Shown: positions 17,685-31,195, counted from the first letter of the stretch. The stretch: DNA of 64,000 nt from Prevotellaceae bacterium (GCA_028726625.1 JAQYPT010000073.1:1-64000); one strand, 5' to 3'. The notes: generated by a model from the sequence alone, not told the origin. A program made the numbers and translations.

Positions 17685-19202
17685 ATGGCAAAGAAAGCTT
17701 TATTGATGATCCTCGATGGATGGGGAATAGGAAACAAGGGTAGGGGTGATGTGATTAACAATACGCCGACACCTTATTTAGATTATCTGAATGCTACATG
17801 TTCGCATTCGCAGTTGCAGGCTTCGGGTGAGAATGTAGGATTGCCCGATGGACAGATGGGTAACTCGGAGGTAGGACACTTGAATATTGGTGCAGGACGT
17901 GTGGTTTATCAGGATTTGGTGAAGATTAACAGAGCCTGTAAAGATGGGTCAATTCTGCAAAATCCTGAAATCGTTTCTGCCTATACGTATGCACAGAAAA
18001 CGGGAAAGAAGCTTCATTTAATGGGATTGACTAGCGATGGTGGCGTTCATTCTTCTTTGGATCATCTATATCAGTTGTTGATTATCTCTAAAAAATACGG
18101 TCTTAAAAATACGTATGTGCATTGTTTCATGGATGGACGCGATACAGACCCGAAGAGTGGAGTAGGCTTTATCGAGGCTTTGCACCATGTTTGTGAAACG
18201 AACGATGCGCACATTGCCAGTATCATAGGTCGCTTTTATGCCATGGATCGTGATAAGCGATGGAATCGAGTAAAAGAGGCTTACGACTTGTTGGTAAGTG
18301 GTGTGGGTAAGAAAGCAACGGACATGGTGCAGGCAATGCATGAAAGTTATGCCGAAGAAGTGACCGACGAATTTATCAAGCCCATCACCAACGCTACTGT
18401 TCAAGGACAGATAGAAGAGGGCGATGTGGTGATTTTCTTCAACTTCCGTAACGACCGTGCCAAAGAACTCACACAGGTGTTGACCCAAACTGATATGCCT
18501 GATGAGGGAATGCACACCATCAAGGACTTGCAATATTACACGATGACGCCTTACGATGCTAACTTTAAGAATGTGCATGTGCTGTTCCCGAAGGAAAATG
18601 TAGAGATGACATTGGGCGAATATCTTAGCAGTCTGGGTAAAAAACAGTTGCATACAGCAGAGACAGAGAAGTATGCACACGTTACATTCTTCTTCAATGG
18701 AGGACGTGAGGAGCCTTACAAGGGGGAGGATCGCATCTTGGTTAATTCGCCCAAGGTAGCGACTTACGACTTAAAGCCCGAGATGAGTGCCTACGAAGTG
18801 AAAGACAAACTGGTGGATGCCATTGGTACACAGCAGTACGATTTCATTGTGGTAAACTTTGCCAACGGTGATATGGTGGGACATACGGGTGTCTATAACG
18901 CCATTGCCAAAGCGGTTTGGGCCATCGACCATTGTGTGAAAGAGGTGATAGAGGCTGCCAAAGCCAATGATTATGAGGCTATCATCATTGCCGACCATGG
19001 TAATGCTGACAACGCAATTAACGAGGATGGTACACCCAACACGGCACACTCGCTCAATCCTGTACCATTTATTTATGTGACAAACAACAACAGTGCCACC
19101 GTGAAGGACGGCAGATTGGCTGACGTGGCACCGTCAATACTGCACATCATGGGCTTGGAACAACCAGAAGCCATGACAGGTGAAAATCTGATAGTGGATT
19201 AA
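17685..19202 (+). CDS. gpmI: 2,3-bisphosphoglycerate-independent phosphoglycerate mutase
   Basis: Interconverts 3- and 2-phosphoglycerate in glycolysis, using two metal ions and a phosphoserine intermediate. [10 protein letters not shown] is the first metal-binding block and [17 protein letters not shown] carries the catalytic Ser. Downstream metal ligands lie in [12 protein letters not shown] and [11 protein letters not shown]. From ATG 17685 the protein is 505 residues, the family's usual length. The extra 14 residues of the longer ORF lie before the [14 protein letters not shown] start and are not conserved in style. It is monocistronic, with a bidirectional hairpin after the stop. Confidence 0.96.
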   Translation: MAKKALLMILDGWGIGNKGRGDVINNTPTPYLDYLNATCSHSQLQASGENVGLPDGQMGNSEVGHLNIGAGRVVYQDLVKINRACKDGSILQNPEIVSAYTYAQKTGKKLHLMGLTSDGGVHSSLDHLYQLLIISKKYGLKNTYVHCFMDGRDTDPKSGVGFIEALHHVCETNDAHIASIIGRFYAMDRDKRWNRVKEAYDLLVSGVGKKATDMVQAMHESYAEEVTDEFIKPITNATVQGQIEEGDVVIFFNFRNDRAKELTQVLTQTDMPDEGMHTIKDLQYYTMTPYDANFKNVHVLFPKENVEMTLGEYLSSLGKKQLHTAETEKYAHVTFFFNGGREEPYKGEDRILVNSPKVATYDLKPEMSAYEVKDKLVDAIGTQQYDFIVVNFANGDMVGHTGVYNAIAKAVWAIDHCVKEVIEAAKANDYEAIIIADHGNADNAINEDGTPNTAHSLNPVPFIYVTNNNSATVKDGRLADVAPSILHIMGLEQPEAMTGENLIVD

Positions 19203-19261
19203 ACCTGATTGTGCAATTGCCCTATCTTCTAGAATTTTAGGGAGAAGAAAACAATACAGCG

Positions 19262-19300
19262 ATGACCCTCGAATGCTGATATGCAGCGTTCGAGGGTCAT
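19262..19300. terminator. Bidirectional terminator between gpmI and GH172 gene
   Basis: A 17-bp stem, ATGACCCTCGAATGCTG with CAGCGTTCGAGGGTCAT (one G-U pair) and a 5-nt loop, lies between convergent genes. T-rich tracts flank it on both strands (TCTGTTTTG and TTGTTTTC). Confidence 0.85.
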
Positions 19301-19323
19301 TCTGTTTTGACATCCACAAGAAG

Positions 19324-22754
<3,431 letters not shown>

Positions 22755-22792
22755 AGAGTAAATAAAGTTCAGTAACCTATATAATTAGCAAA

Positions 22793-22829
22793 AATCCAGT
22801 TGCAAGAATTCTTTTCCTGCAACTGGATT
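22793..22829 (-). terminator. Terminator of FG-GAP protein gene
   Basis: A perfect 12-bp stem, AATCCAGTTGCA with TGCAACTGGATT and a 13-nt loop, is followed by TTTTTGC on the minus strand. It separates the two paralogous genes, so each is its own transcription unit. Confidence 0.85.
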
Positions 22830-22897
22830 GTTTAGTGATAGCGTTCACTTTGATTAGAGGAAAACTGCCAGTATATGGCTTATCAAAGACGGCTTAC

Positions 22898-24850
22898 TTA
22901 TTTTACTATAACCTTTTGGTGCAGAACTTGGTCACCGTTCTTTACCTCAACGATGTACAATCCTGAAGGAACGGTGATGCGCAGGCTGTTTTCAAATAGC
23001 GCATTTTCTACTTCGATACCAGTTGTGCTGTACACTTTAGCTTGCATGGCGTTTGCAGTTTGACTGGTGATGCCAATGTATCCCTTACCAGTAGTGATGA
23101 CAGGTTGGGCTACTGTAACATCTTGTACATTGGTGGCAACACTTAAAGTTTGCATTGGTGCGAAGCTACCTCCAAATCTTGCAGGGTCAATAGCTTGTAC
23201 GGTCCATTCGTATTCGCCTTTGGGTAGGGTTAGTGTCCATGATTTGTTGAGATAGGTGTTGCCCATCTTCACCACCTGTCTGAATCCGTCTTTCTCTCCA
23301 CCGATGATGGCCATTGGGTTGTACAGCCATTTACCAGTTGTCTTGTTGCGCAAAGCAAGGTTGTAAGTCACACTTTTCTTCGTACCAATGTTGTCTGGTT
23401 CACTCCAAGCAAACGTCACTTTCACTTGTTCACCATCTGCAACTTGTGTGGCTGTTAGGTTGCTCGGTGCGTTCAATTTAACGAAAGGCTTTACGAAATT
23501 TGGATCGTTGCGGCCTGGAGTCCAGCCGCCAAAGTTCACATCTAATTTATCAGTTGGGGGCATGTTCTTGTTACCTCCCTTGAAGCCCATATAGACATAA
23601 TCCAGGATGTTGTCGCCGTTGAGGTCGGCAGCTTTATAATCATGTTCCGAAAAGCCAGGGAGATAGTTGTCACCCAACGTCTTGTTTTCAACGAAATCTT
23701 CTTGTGTAATGTTTCCGTCAGCATCCTCGTTGGCATACACAAAGGTTTTTTGTTTGCCTAATTTGTCTGCGAATCCGCCACAAAGAATGTCGACATCTCC
23801 ATCATTGTCCAAGTCTTGAAGGAGGTTGGCGCCTGTCGTAGAGAATGGTCTTGCACGGTCTGATACAAATGACTCCTTAAAGACCATGTCTTGGTTTGTA
23901 AATAATCGATGATACCATGTGGCGGCATCCCAATTATTGTTGCCATTGAATGGGCCGTCGCCTACGACGAGAAGATCAAGAAACCCGTTGCCGTCAACGT
24001 CTGCCCAGTCGTGAGATCCATGTCCCAATGGGGGTAATTCTGTGTACTCTTGACGGCTAAAATGTCCCTTCCCGTCGTTTACGAAGATGTAACCAGTCCA
24101 GTTCGCCTTGTCCAGTCCAAAAGGTGTGATGGATTTATCTACACGAGGATAGAACCCTTGGAAAAAGATATCCACGTCGCCATCATTGTCAAAGTCGCCA
24201 AAAGAGCAAACCTCGTCCCTGAAATAGTTGGAAAACTGGTTTTCATCCATCTTGAAAGTGCCATCTGGTTGTTGGAAGAATAGCGTCCACTTGCCTTTAT
24301 ATTCAATCCTTTTATTAGCCTCCCAGTCAAAGTGTCCCTGGGTATCGGGTGGGGTGAGCATGTAATCCAGCAATCCATCATTGTTCAGGTCGGCAAACAA
24401 AGCATTGTAACAAGGCTGTGCTATTGTGGGGTATTTCGCAGGATCTGCAATCGTAAAATTGCCTTTCCCGTCGTTCAAGGCCAGTCCGCGGGCACTAGCT
24501 TCTGGTACTTTGGAGTTCTTGTGTCCAGTAAAGATGATGTCCAAGTCGCCATCACCGTCGATGTCACCAAAATCCATGTTGCTCTTGTAGCCTCCCATGA
24601 TAGGACAGTCTTTCTTCGTAAAGTTACCTTTACCGTCGTTGATGTACAGACCACCACGTTGCAGATGAGGGTCGTTTCTCTGCTCCCCACCGATGAGTAC
24701 GTCCAAATCACCGTCGTTGTCAACATCTCCAACCAGGATACATCCATGCTGTCCGTCGGCATTTTCAAAATAATTGTACGCGTTACTTTGTGCTTGCATC
24801 CCCATTGCAACGATGAAAGACAATGTAAATAATGAAGTAAATCTTTTCAT
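22898..24850 (-). CDS. Secreted seven-repeat FG-GAP/VCBS protein, type IX cargo
   Basis: The signal peptide is about MKRFTSLFTLSFIVAMGMQAQ. Seven DxDxDG-type repeats follow: DVDNDGDLDVLIGG, DIDGDGDLDIIFTG, DLNNDGLLDYMLTP, DFDNDGDVDIFFQG, DVDGNGFLDLLVVG, DLDNDGDVDILCGG and DLNGDNILDYVYMG. They predict a calcium-stabilised seven-bladed propeller. A fibronectin-like domain (APSNLTATQV...WTVQAIDPARFGG) and a type IX sorting domain (AKVYSTTGIEVE...VPSGLYIVEV) follow. No catalytic residues are recognised; surface binding is the likely role. Its whole length parallels the C-terminal half of the GH172 protein downstream, including the conserved WLYNPMxxIGGExDG segment. Confidence 0.87.
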   Translation of the reverse strand: MKRFTSLFTLSFIVAMGMQAQSNAYNYFENADGQHGCILVGDVDNDGDLDVLIGGEQRNDPHLQRGGLYINDGKGNFTKKDCPIMGGYKSNMDFGDIDGDGDLDIIFTGHKNSKVPEASARGLALNDGKGNFTIADPAKYPTIAQPCYNALFADLNNDGLLDYMLTPPDTQGHFDWEANKRIEYKGKWTLFFQQPDGTFKMDENQFSNYFRDEVCSFGDFDNDGDVDIFFQGFYPRVDKSITPFGLDKANWTGYIFVNDGKGHFSRQEYTELPPLGHGSHDWADVDGNGFLDLLVVGDGPFNGNNNWDAATWYHRLFTNQDMVFKESFVSDRARPFSTTGANLLQDLDNDGDVDILCGGFADKLGKQKTFVYANEDADGNITQEDFVENKTLGDNYLPGFSEHDYKAADLNGDNILDYVYMGFKGGNKNMPPTDKLDVNFGGWTPGRNDPNFVKPFVKLNAPSNLTATQVADGEQVKVTFAWSEPDNIGTKKSVTYNLALRNKTTGKWLYNPMAIIGGEKDGFRQVVKMGNTYLNKSWTLTLPKGEYEWTVQAIDPARFGGSFAPMQTLSVATNVQDVTVAQPVITTGKGYIGITSQTANAMQAKVYSTTGIEVENALFENSLRITVPSGLYIVEVKNGDQVLHQKVIVK

Positions 24851-24889
24851 GATAAAATGGTTTAAAATGGTTGTTTCATTGATTTTAGC

Positions 24890-24897
24890 AAAAATAC
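24890..24897 (-). promoter_or_regulatory. Promoter -7 box for FG-GAP protein
   Basis: TATTTTTG on the minus strand, 39 nt upstream of the ATG. A TTTA lies near the -33 position. Confidence 0.5.
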
Positions 24898-25041
24898 AAT
24901 TATTAATTGCGCTAAAGATTTTGCTAAAAGTTAATGTTTGTCAAAGGATTCCTTTTTATAAGAATTCCCTATGTTTAGTCTGCGACAAGGATTAAAATGA
25001 GCCATTTTTACGTTTTCTGTTTCAGTTAGGATGATGTTCAT

Positions 25042-25072
25042 TTTGCATTCTGACAGATTCTTTGTACTTTTG
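25042..25072 (+). promoter_or_regulatory. Full-consensus promoter of ung
   Basis: TTTG (25042-25045), a 19-nt spacer and TACTTTTG (25065-25072) match both elements of the Bacteroidetes promoter. The leader would be about 52 nt. Confidence 0.8.
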
Positions 25073-25130
25073 TATCCATCAACCCCATCTTTTTATTGTT
25101 TCGTTTGATATTTGTGTGCGATAATCATTC

Positions 25131-25796
25131 ATGGAAGTACAGATAGAACAGAGCTGGAAAGCGCATTTACAGCAAGAGTTTGACAAACCTTACTTTGCCA
25201 AACTGACCGAGTTTGTGCATGCCGAGTACAGCCAATTTGCGTGCTATCCTCCCGGAAAACTCATTTTTAACGCCTTTAATCTCTGTCCGTTCAATCAGGT
25301 GAAAGTAGTGATTATCGGGCAAGATCCGTATCATGAACGGGGGCAGGCACACGGTTTGAGTTTCTCTGTTAATGACGGTGTGCCGTTTCCACCTTCGTTG
25401 CAAAACATCTTTAAGGAGATACAAGCCGACTTGGGACTACCCATTCCCACAACAGGTAACTTGACTCGTTGGGCAAAGCAGGGCGTGATGCTGCTCAATG
25501 CCACACTCACCGTGAGAGCGCATGCAGCAGGAAGCCACCAGCGAAGAGGGTGGGAAACGTTTACAGATGCTGTCATTAAGGTGTTGAGCGACCATAAAGA
25601 GCACTTGGTGTTCTTGTTGTGGGGCGGTTATGCGCGTTCAAAATCCTATCTTATTGACAAGCACAAACATTGTGTTTTGGAAAGTGTACATCCCTCACCG
25701 CTATCTGCCAATCGAGGCGGCTGGTTTGGTAATCATCATTTCTCACGCTGCAATGAATACTTAATGCAGCAGGGTATTGAACCCGTGAAATGGTAA
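25131..25796 (+). CDS. ung: Uracil-DNA glycosylase
   Basis: Removes uracil from DNA as the first step of base excision repair. IGQDPYHERGQAHGLSFSV contains the catalytic Asp in GQDPYH, and HPSPLSANRGG is the DNA-minor-groove leucine-loop block with the catalytic His. Length 221 is normal for family 1. The downstream DUF3109 gene overlaps its stop (ATGGTAA), so the two are co-transcribed and possibly translationally coupled. Confidence 0.96.
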   Translation: MEVQIEQSWKAHLQQEFDKPYFAKLTEFVHAEYSQFACYPPGKLIFNAFNLCPFNQVKVVIIGQDPYHERGQAHGLSFSVNDGVPFPPSLQNIFKEIQADLGLPIPTTGNLTRWAKQGVMLLNATLTVRAHAAGSHQRRGWETFTDAVIKVLSDHKEHLVFLLWGGYARSKSYLIDKHKHCVLESVHPSPLSANRGGWFGNHHFSRCNEYLMQQGIEPVKW

Positions 25797-26413
25797 AAAC
25801 TCCTCAATGTATGAACCATTCATATCCTCCCATTATACAAGTAGGCAACGTCTTGGTGTCTCCAGATGTTTTCACGCAAAAGTTTTGTTGTGATTTAGAG
25901 GTATGTCATGGTGCTTGTTGCATTGAAGGCGATGCGGGAGCCCCTGTCACTATTGAGGAGATTGCAAGCATCGAAGAGAACGTGGATGCTGTGTGGAACG
26001 AGCTTTCTGCTTCGGCTCAATCGATCATTGATCAGCAAGGCGTGGCTTATATCGATAGAGAGGGCGACATGGTAACCTGCATCGTCGGTCGCAAGGATTG
26101 TGTTTTTACTTGTTACCAAGAAGGGTGTTGCCTTTGTGTTTTAGAAAGAGCCTATCGAAAGGCAGAGATTAATTTTTGTAAGCCCATCTCCTGTGCGTTA
26201 TACCCTATTCGGGAAAAGGCGTTGGGAAATGGACTTGTTGGGCTGAATTATCACCGTTGGAAGATTTGCCAATGTGCAGTAGCGAAAGGTAAAGAACTTG
26301 ATTTGCCGCTTTACCAGTTTCTTAAAGAGCCTTTGATACGCCGCTTTGGGCAGCAATGGTATGACGAATTGTGTGCTGTTGCCAATCAATTGAGTCGTCA
26401 AGACCTTCTATAA
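25790..26413 (+). CDS. DUF3109 cysteine-rich protein
   Basis: A 207-residue cytoplasmic protein with many cysteines: FCCDLEVCHGACCIEGDAG near the N-terminus, CYQEGCCLC in the middle, then FCKPISCALYP. The pattern matches DUF3109, related to YkgJ-type CxxxCxxCC proteins thought to bind zinc or an iron-sulfur cluster; no activity is known. The first ATG (25790) overlaps the ung stop. An ATG at 25811 (MNHSYPPIIQVG) fits the usual family N-terminus equally well. The 3' end overlaps the convergent AraC gene by 16 nt. Confidence 0.85.
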   Translation: MVKTPQCMNHSYPPIIQVGNVLVSPDVFTQKFCCDLEVCHGACCIEGDAGAPVTIEEIASIEENVDAVWNELSASAQSIIDQQGVAYIDREGDMVTCIVGRKDCVFTCYQEGCCLCVLERAYRKAEINFCKPISCALYPIREKALGNGLVGLNYHRWKICQCAVAKGKELDLPLYQFLKEPLIRRFGQQWYDELCAVANQLSRQDLL

Positions 26414-27282
26414 TCAGACGGAGAAACCCCCGTTCTGTCTTTAAAATACTTTCCTAAGAAACTCTGGTTGGGAAAGTTCATCTCTACAGCTATTTCCTTG
26501 ATGCTTTTAGAAGAATTCTTCAACAGCAAACGAAGCTCTTTCGTCACGTAGCTGTCTATCCAACTATTTGGAGTTTCCTTGCTCACTTTCTTTACTGTTT
26601 CCGAAAGATATTTAGGCGTAATGCACAGTTTCTCGGCATACCAACTTACTCTTCTTATCTCCCGGTAGTTCTGTTCGACCAGCTTAATGAAATCGGTGAA
26701 TATCTTTTCCCCGCGACTCAGACGGGCGCCACCTCCTATTTGTTGAGTGCGCCAGATGTGGTTACCCATGTCGTATACCAAGGTTCCCAGCATGGCACAT
26801 GCGCTTTCGCGACGGAAGTGGTGTGATTTGTCGTCAACTTTCCGTTTAGTCATCTGGAAAAACTCATTAAACGCTTTGGCTTCTTTGCTCGTTAAGTGTA
26901 GCACGGGATGCGTCTTTGTAAAGATAAAGAGTGATGACATCTCATGTATTCCACGAACCGTGTCTTGTAAAAAGTTCTCTGATGCCAGAATGGCAATGCC
27001 TTTACAGTCGCGACTCAGCATGTAATCACTGATGACTTGTCCCTCACTTAGGACAATCATGTCGTTCGCCTGAATCGTACACTTCTCGGTGTCTACCAGA
27101 TATTCAGCACGCCCTTGGATGCACATCCCAATCAGCAGACAGCTCATTTTGTGTGGTTCTAACGGCAAGGGTAGATCTTCAAAGTGTTCAAACAGTATCA
27201 AGTCGTCATCTATGTAACAGCTTTCTCCTGTGACAGACTTGATATGTTCAATCGTCACTTCTTTCATCGTCTTGTCCTGCAT
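26398..27282 (-). CDS. AraC-family transcriptional regulator
   Basis: The C-terminal 100 residues are an AraC-type double helix-turn-helix: WYAEKLCITPKYLSETVKKV is the first and IKEIAVEMNFPNQSFLGKYFK with TGVSPSDYRRS the second. The N-terminal 170 residues look like a cupin-like sensing domain (LIGMCIQGRAEYLVDTEKC). Such proteins often control nearby transport, stress or sugar genes; no operator or target is evident here. It has its own promoter, and its 3' end overlaps the convergent DUF3109 gene. Confidence 0.9.
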   Translation of the reverse strand: MQDKTMKEVTIEHIKSVTGESCYIDDDLILFEHFEDLPLPLEPHKMSCLLIGMCIQGRAEYLVDTEKCTIQANDMIVLSEGQVISDYMLSRDCKGIAILASENFLQDTVRGIHEMSSLFIFTKTHPVLHLTSKEAKAFNEFFQMTKRKVDDKSHHFRRESACAMLGTLVYDMGNHIWRTQQIGGGARLSRGEKIFTDFIKLVEQNYREIRRVSWYAEKLCITPKYLSETVKKVSKETPNSWIDSYVTKELRLLLKNSSKSIKEIAVEMNFPNQSFLGKYFKDRTGVSPSDYRRS

Positions 27283-27367
27283 ATTCCAATTACTTTTTAA
27301 TTCTTATACGTTCTGAATTCCATCTGGTATTTCCAAAAAAGAAGAATGCGCTTTGATGTTCTCCTTG

Positions 27368-27375
27368 CAAAGATA
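27368..27375 (-). promoter_or_regulatory. Promoter -7 box for AraC gene
   Basis: TATCTTTG on the minus strand. The leader would be about 80 nt. It lies only 34 nt past the stop of the upstream gene. Confidence 0.5.
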
Positions 27376-27408
27376 GGGGAAAAATACAACAACTAATGAA
27401 AACAGATG

Positions 27409-28329
27409 TTAATATTGCAAGCTTTCATGGAAATATGGAACAATTTCTATGCCTTCAACCGATTGAATCTGTTCGTTTTTGAAGTTTTGGTCGCCATTAA
27501 TCAACACTCTTCGATGATCAGCCACGGTAAATTTTCGACAGGCTTGCTCGTCCATCTCACCCGTGCAAGTGTATTCCAAACCGTCAATGTATATCTTTTG
27601 TCTGCGTTTGGCATCGCGCAACGTGATTCTTAGTTGGCCTTTAAACGCTTTGTCGAATTGATAATACACGCCGTTACCTACTAAGTCGAAATATCGGGGC
27701 GTATAGATCATGTTCTTTTTTACGGCAGGGTAGCCCGTCAGATAATACCTCGAAGCAATGGCAGGCACGTTGGTGTTGCGTGCAGGCTGCCACAATCCCC
27801 AGTCAACATCATCTGAGTTCCATTTCAACATGTAGGCGTTGGCATCATACCGCTCACCACCATCTCTGGTAAGTGATACGTTTGCCCGCCTCGTCAGCCA
27901 TCCATCATCCGAGCAGAAGGCTCTCTTCTCCCCGTTCCTCATCCTTCCGCAGAGCGAGAACGCCATCTGTTGTTGGTTGATGTGTGGAAAAGTGGGCGAA
28001 TACCAGATGGCTATTGTGTTGATGCCTGGTTGCAGAAACCTGGTCACTTCCATGTTGATGCTCACCGGAAGATTGTCGTTGCCCATCCTATCGGGCATCC
28101 AATTGGCGGTAGATACATTGCGCTCGTTGATATACACGTCCACTTTGCCCGTGGTGGCTATTGTCGCTGAGGCAAATACGGGCAGCTCTTGTAACCGTAT
28201 TTGTTGCCTGAACCAAATCTCAGAAGTGCTGTCTACCTGCTGGGTGGCAATCCAGTGCGTGTGGAATGATTGTGGATGGGTAATCAGTACACACAACATT
28301 GTCATCGCAAGTATACTTATTTTTCTCAT
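27409..28329 (-). CDS. Exported protein resembling the alpha-L-rhamnosidase N-terminal domain
   Basis: The 306-residue chain starts with a signal peptide (ISILAMTMLCVLITHPQS). It then reads like the jelly-roll N-terminal domain of GH78 rhamnosidases: HTHWIATQQ, IWFRQQIRLQELPVFASATIA, GKVDVYINERNV and PGINTIAIWY. No (alpha/alpha)6 catalytic barrel follows, so it may bind carbohydrate without cleaving it. It lies 75 nt downstream of the GH95 fucosidase on the same strand, so probably in its operon, and may help it on a fucose- or rhamnose-containing glycan. Assignment is by pattern only. Confidence 0.6.
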   Translation of the reverse strand: MRKISILAMTMLCVLITHPQSFHTHWIATQQVDSTSEIWFRQQIRLQELPVFASATIATTGKVDVYINERNVSTANWMPDRMGNDNLPVSINMEVTRFLQPGINTIAIWYSPTFPHINQQQMAFSLCGRMRNGEKRAFCSDDGWLTRRANVSLTRDGGERYDANAYMLKWNSDDVDWGLWQPARNTNVPAIASRYYLTGYPAVKKNMIYTPRYFDLVGNGVYYQFDKAFKGQLRITLRDAKRRQKIYIDGLEYTCTGEMDEQACRKFTVADHRRVLINGDQNFKNEQIQSVEGIEIVPYFHESLQY

Positions 28330-28404
28330 GAATCAATCGTCTATTGTGCTTCAGGCCAATGCTCTCTTGCAGTCTTATTCAAGAGGTTCAGCCTGCTTTT
28401 GTCT

Positions 28405-30786
28405 TCATTTTATCGTGGTGGTCTTGCCTCGTTTTAGTCTAACTCTTGTCTGTTTCCCGTTCATGTACACGGTTACATATTTAACATGGTGCTGGGTGCA
28501 TGGTTTTAATTGAACCCATTCCACTTGTCCGTTCCTCCATTTCATGCTCACCTCGTAGCCTCCCCGCGCCCTGATGCCCTGCACTTCTCCGTCTTTCCAC
28601 GCATCCGGAAGGGCGGGAAGAAGATACAGTTCGTTGTCGGTGCTTTGCAGCAACATCTCGCAAACGCCGGCAGTGCCACCGAAATTCCCGTCTATCTGGA
28701 AAGGTGGATGTGCATCCATCAAGTTGGGATAGGTGCCGCCGCTGCGTCGTTTGTCGGCACCTTGATATTGATCAGGCGACACGTAGGTCAGCAATTTCTG
28801 ATACATGCGGTATGCCTGCTTGGCCTTTCGCAGTCTGGCCCACAGGTTGATGCGCCATCCCGTGCTCCATCCCGTGGTGTGGTCGCCTTTCTGTTGTAGC
28901 GTTTTTTCAGCAGCCAGGGCCAATTGGGGCGTTTGTTTCAGGGAGAGGTGATGGCCGGGGAAAAGTCCGATGAGGTGCGATTGGTGCCTGTGCTTGATGT
29001 CCCAATCGTCCCAATCGTAGTACCATTCGTTGAGATCGCCCAGATGTCCTACGGTGTAGGGATGCAGTCGTTTGAGCGAGGCCTCAATGTCTTTCAACAG
29101 TTGTGACTGTCTTGCGTAGTCCGCACCCTTCTTGTTGATAGCCTCCGCCGTGTTGATGAACAGCTCGCGGATGATGGCCAGGTCGGCTGTTCCGCCATAA
29201 CAGGTGGTACCATGATAGCCCTCGGGCGTCTTGTATTCGTTCTCGGGTGACGTGCTGGGTGCGGTAATCAGTTCACTGGGGTTCTTTGGGTTCTCAATGA
29301 GCCAATCCAACATGAAGGCAGAAGCACCTTCCAACAGGGGCAGGGCCGTGTCGTTGAGGAATTGAGCATCGGGGTTGAACCGATAATGTTCCCACAAGTT
29401 CTGCGTCAGCCACGCGCCTCCCATGTTCCAGTTGCTCCATTCAGGACTCTCACGCTTCTCGCCTACGGGGTTGGTCATGGCCCACACGTCAGAGTTGTGG
29501 CTCGAACACCATCCCCGGTTGATGCCATAATAGCTTTTGGCGGTATGCCTGCCATTCACGGCCAGTGCCTGCATGAAGGTGAACAGCGGTTCTGCCATCT
29601 CGCCAAGGTTGGCCACCTCGGCCAGCCAGTAGTTCTCCTCGAGGTTGATGTTCACCGTGTAGTTCGACCGCCACGGTGCCCGCAGATAGTGCGACCACAA
29701 TCCTTGCAGGTTGGCGGGAATGCCTTTGGTGCGCGAACTGGCTATCAACAGGTAGCGTCCATACTGCATGTATAGTGTTTCCAGATAGGGGTTGTGTCCG
29801 CCTTGGTCGGTATAGTCTTTGAGTTGTTGCTCGGTTGTGCGACTGCAATCGACCACCGATCCGACCAGAAACAATTTCATCCGGTCGTAGAAGTGGGTAT
29901 AGTCGGCCACATGCTGTTTCTTGATAGCCTGGTAATTTTTCTTTTCCAGGGCCTTTTGATGTGCCAGAGCCAGCTGCTCGCAGGGCTTCCCTTGCCGTAC
30001 GGGGTGCTTGTCAAAACCGTTAAAGCTGGTTTCGTTGACGAAATACAGGGTCGCTTCGGTCGCGTCTGTAATCAGCAGGGTAGAGTCGGTGGCTTCAATC
30101 TTTCCTTGCTTGGTCACTGCCCGCAGCACCGAACAGAAGTGAATGCTGTTCTCTGGGTCGCCCATGGCGTGTCCCTTCATCGTGATGAGGTTGCCCGCAG
30201 CCTTGACGGTGTGTGGTATCTGTGCAGACAGGTTGACCTCCAGGTTGATGCTTTTGGGCTTGTTGGCTGTGATGTGTATGCAGATGACGCTGTCGGGATG
30301 TGATGCGAAATATTCTCGCTTGATTTTCACACCGTTCCGACTATAGCTGTCTGTTAACAAGGCCTTGTCGATGTCGAGCGTGCGTGTATAGTTGGTTGCT
30401 TGCCCTCCCCGAGGGTCCAGCAGATGCAGCGTGGCCAGGGGTTGGTAATACTGCGAGTTGGGACCTTGCACATGAAGTTGCAGCGAGTCGGCCTTTCGAT
30501 AGTCTTCTTTGAACAAGGCTTCGCGGATGGCCGGTATCCATTGGTGTGCGTCCTTGTCGAGATTCGGGTCTACGGGCTGTCCCGTCCATAGGGTGATGTC
30601 GTTGAGATAAATCAGATTGTCGCGCGTACCGCCATAGACCAGTGCCCCCATCCGCCCGTTGCCGATGGGCATCGATTCTTCAAAATACTGCGCAGGCTTG
30701 TCGTACCACAGGTGCATGGGGAGTTGTTGCGCCAGCGTAGGAAGGTGCATGGCGAGCAAGAAAAGTAATGAGCCGATGTTTCTCAT
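28405..30786 (-). CDS. GH95 alpha-L-fucosidase
   Basis: A 793-residue exported glycosidase with signal peptide [20 protein letters not shown]. The N-terminal beta-sandwich begins [27 protein letters not shown], the GH95 hallmark. The catalytic barrel has the paired Asn in [12 protein letters not shown], the acid Glu in [11 protein letters not shown] and the Asp in [14 protein letters not shown], so all known catalytic residues appear present. GH95 enzymes release alpha-1,2-fucose (some alpha-galactose) from host or plant glycans. The gene is visibly richer in GC than its neighbours (about 58-62% on sampled lines against about 47% in the adjacent gene). Its promoter is followed by a small leader hairpin. 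Confidence 0.92.
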   Translation of the reverse strand: MRNIGSLLFLLAMHLPTLAQQLPMHLWYDKPAQYFEESMPIGNGRMGALVYGGTRDNLIYLNDITLWTGQPVDPNLDKDAHQWIPAIREALFKEDYRKADSLQLHVQGPNSQYYQPLATLHLLDPRGGQATNYTRTLDIDKALLTDSYSRNGVKIKREYFASHPDSVICIHITANKPKSINLEVNLSAQIPHTVKAAGNLITMKGHAMGDPENSIHFCSVLRAVTKQGKIEATDSTLLITDATEATLYFVNETSFNGFDKHPVRQGKPCEQLALAHQKALEKKNYQAIKKQHVADYTHFYDRMKLFLVGSVVDCSRTTEQQLKDYTDQGGHNPYLETLYMQYGRYLLIASSRTKGIPANLQGLWSHYLRAPWRSNYTVNINLEENYWLAEVANLGEMAEPLFTFMQALAVNGRHTAKSYYGINRGWCSSHNSDVWAMTNPVGEKRESPEWSNWNMGGAWLTQNLWEHYRFNPDAQFLNDTALPLLEGASAFMLDWLIENPKNPSELITAPSTSPENEYKTPEGYHGTTCYGGTADLAIIRELFINTAEAINKKGADYARQSQLLKDIEASLKRLHPYTVGHLGDLNEWYYDWDDWDIKHRHQSHLIGLFPGHHLSLKQTPQLALAAEKTLQQKGDHTTGWSTGWRINLWARLRKAKQAYRMYQKLLTYVSPDQYQGADKRRSGGTYPNLMDAHPPFQIDGNFGGTAGVCEMLLQSTDNELYLLPALPDAWKDGEVQGIRARGGYEVSMKWRNGQVEWVQLKPCTQHHVKYVTVYMNGKQTRVRLKRGKTTTIK

Positions 30787-30861
30787 GATGAAACTGCTAG
30801 GTGTGGTTGTCTATATGCAACGAACTGCGGGTTGGCAGGTGAGCCTGCCTTTACAGTACTG

Positions 30862-30869
30862 CAAAAATA
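30862..30869 (-). promoter_or_regulatory. Promoter -7 box for GH95 gene
   Basis: TATTTTTG on the minus strand. The roughly 70-nt leader begins with a perfect GGCAGG/CCTGCC hairpin (30834-30849). Confidence 0.5.
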
Positions 30870-31030
30870 ATGAATTCTGTATAAACAGCAAAACGGCGGC
30901 TGTGAATTATTTGTTGATATCATACAGTGACGGTGTTCGGACGGGGTGGGCATCAGGGAGGACATGCTTTAAAACGAGTTGTTGTCGCGTTCTCGTAACC
31001 TGCTGTGGGATAGGTGTTCAGGGTGCATTT

Positions 31031-31140
31031 TCAATAGCATGGTGATTGGTCGCCAACAGCATAGAGTTTGGCGGTCAATAGCATGCAGATTGGCACTTAA
31101 AGTCAATGAGTTTGTTTCGCAAGTGCTATCGACCATGATG
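31031..31140. repeat. 22-nt-period degenerate tandem array, about five units
   Basis: Units begin at 31031, 31053, 31075, 31097 and 31119. Units 1 and 3 share TCAATAGCATG and ATTGG in register; unit 2 reads CCAACAGCATAGAG then TTTGGCGG; unit 4 has AAAGTCAATGAGTTTG, one mismatch from a word in the array at 43.5 kb. No ORF is supported in 30870-31195. Confidence 0.75.
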
Positions 31141-31195
31141 ACGTGGCCATTGACCAGCCTCATCATCCCCACAATTACACGGTATTGATTGGTCA

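Noticed and set aside
22875-23063. Plus-strand ORFs inside the FG-GAP genes
   Set aside because: They arise from the reverse frames of the repetitive DxDxDG coding sequence.
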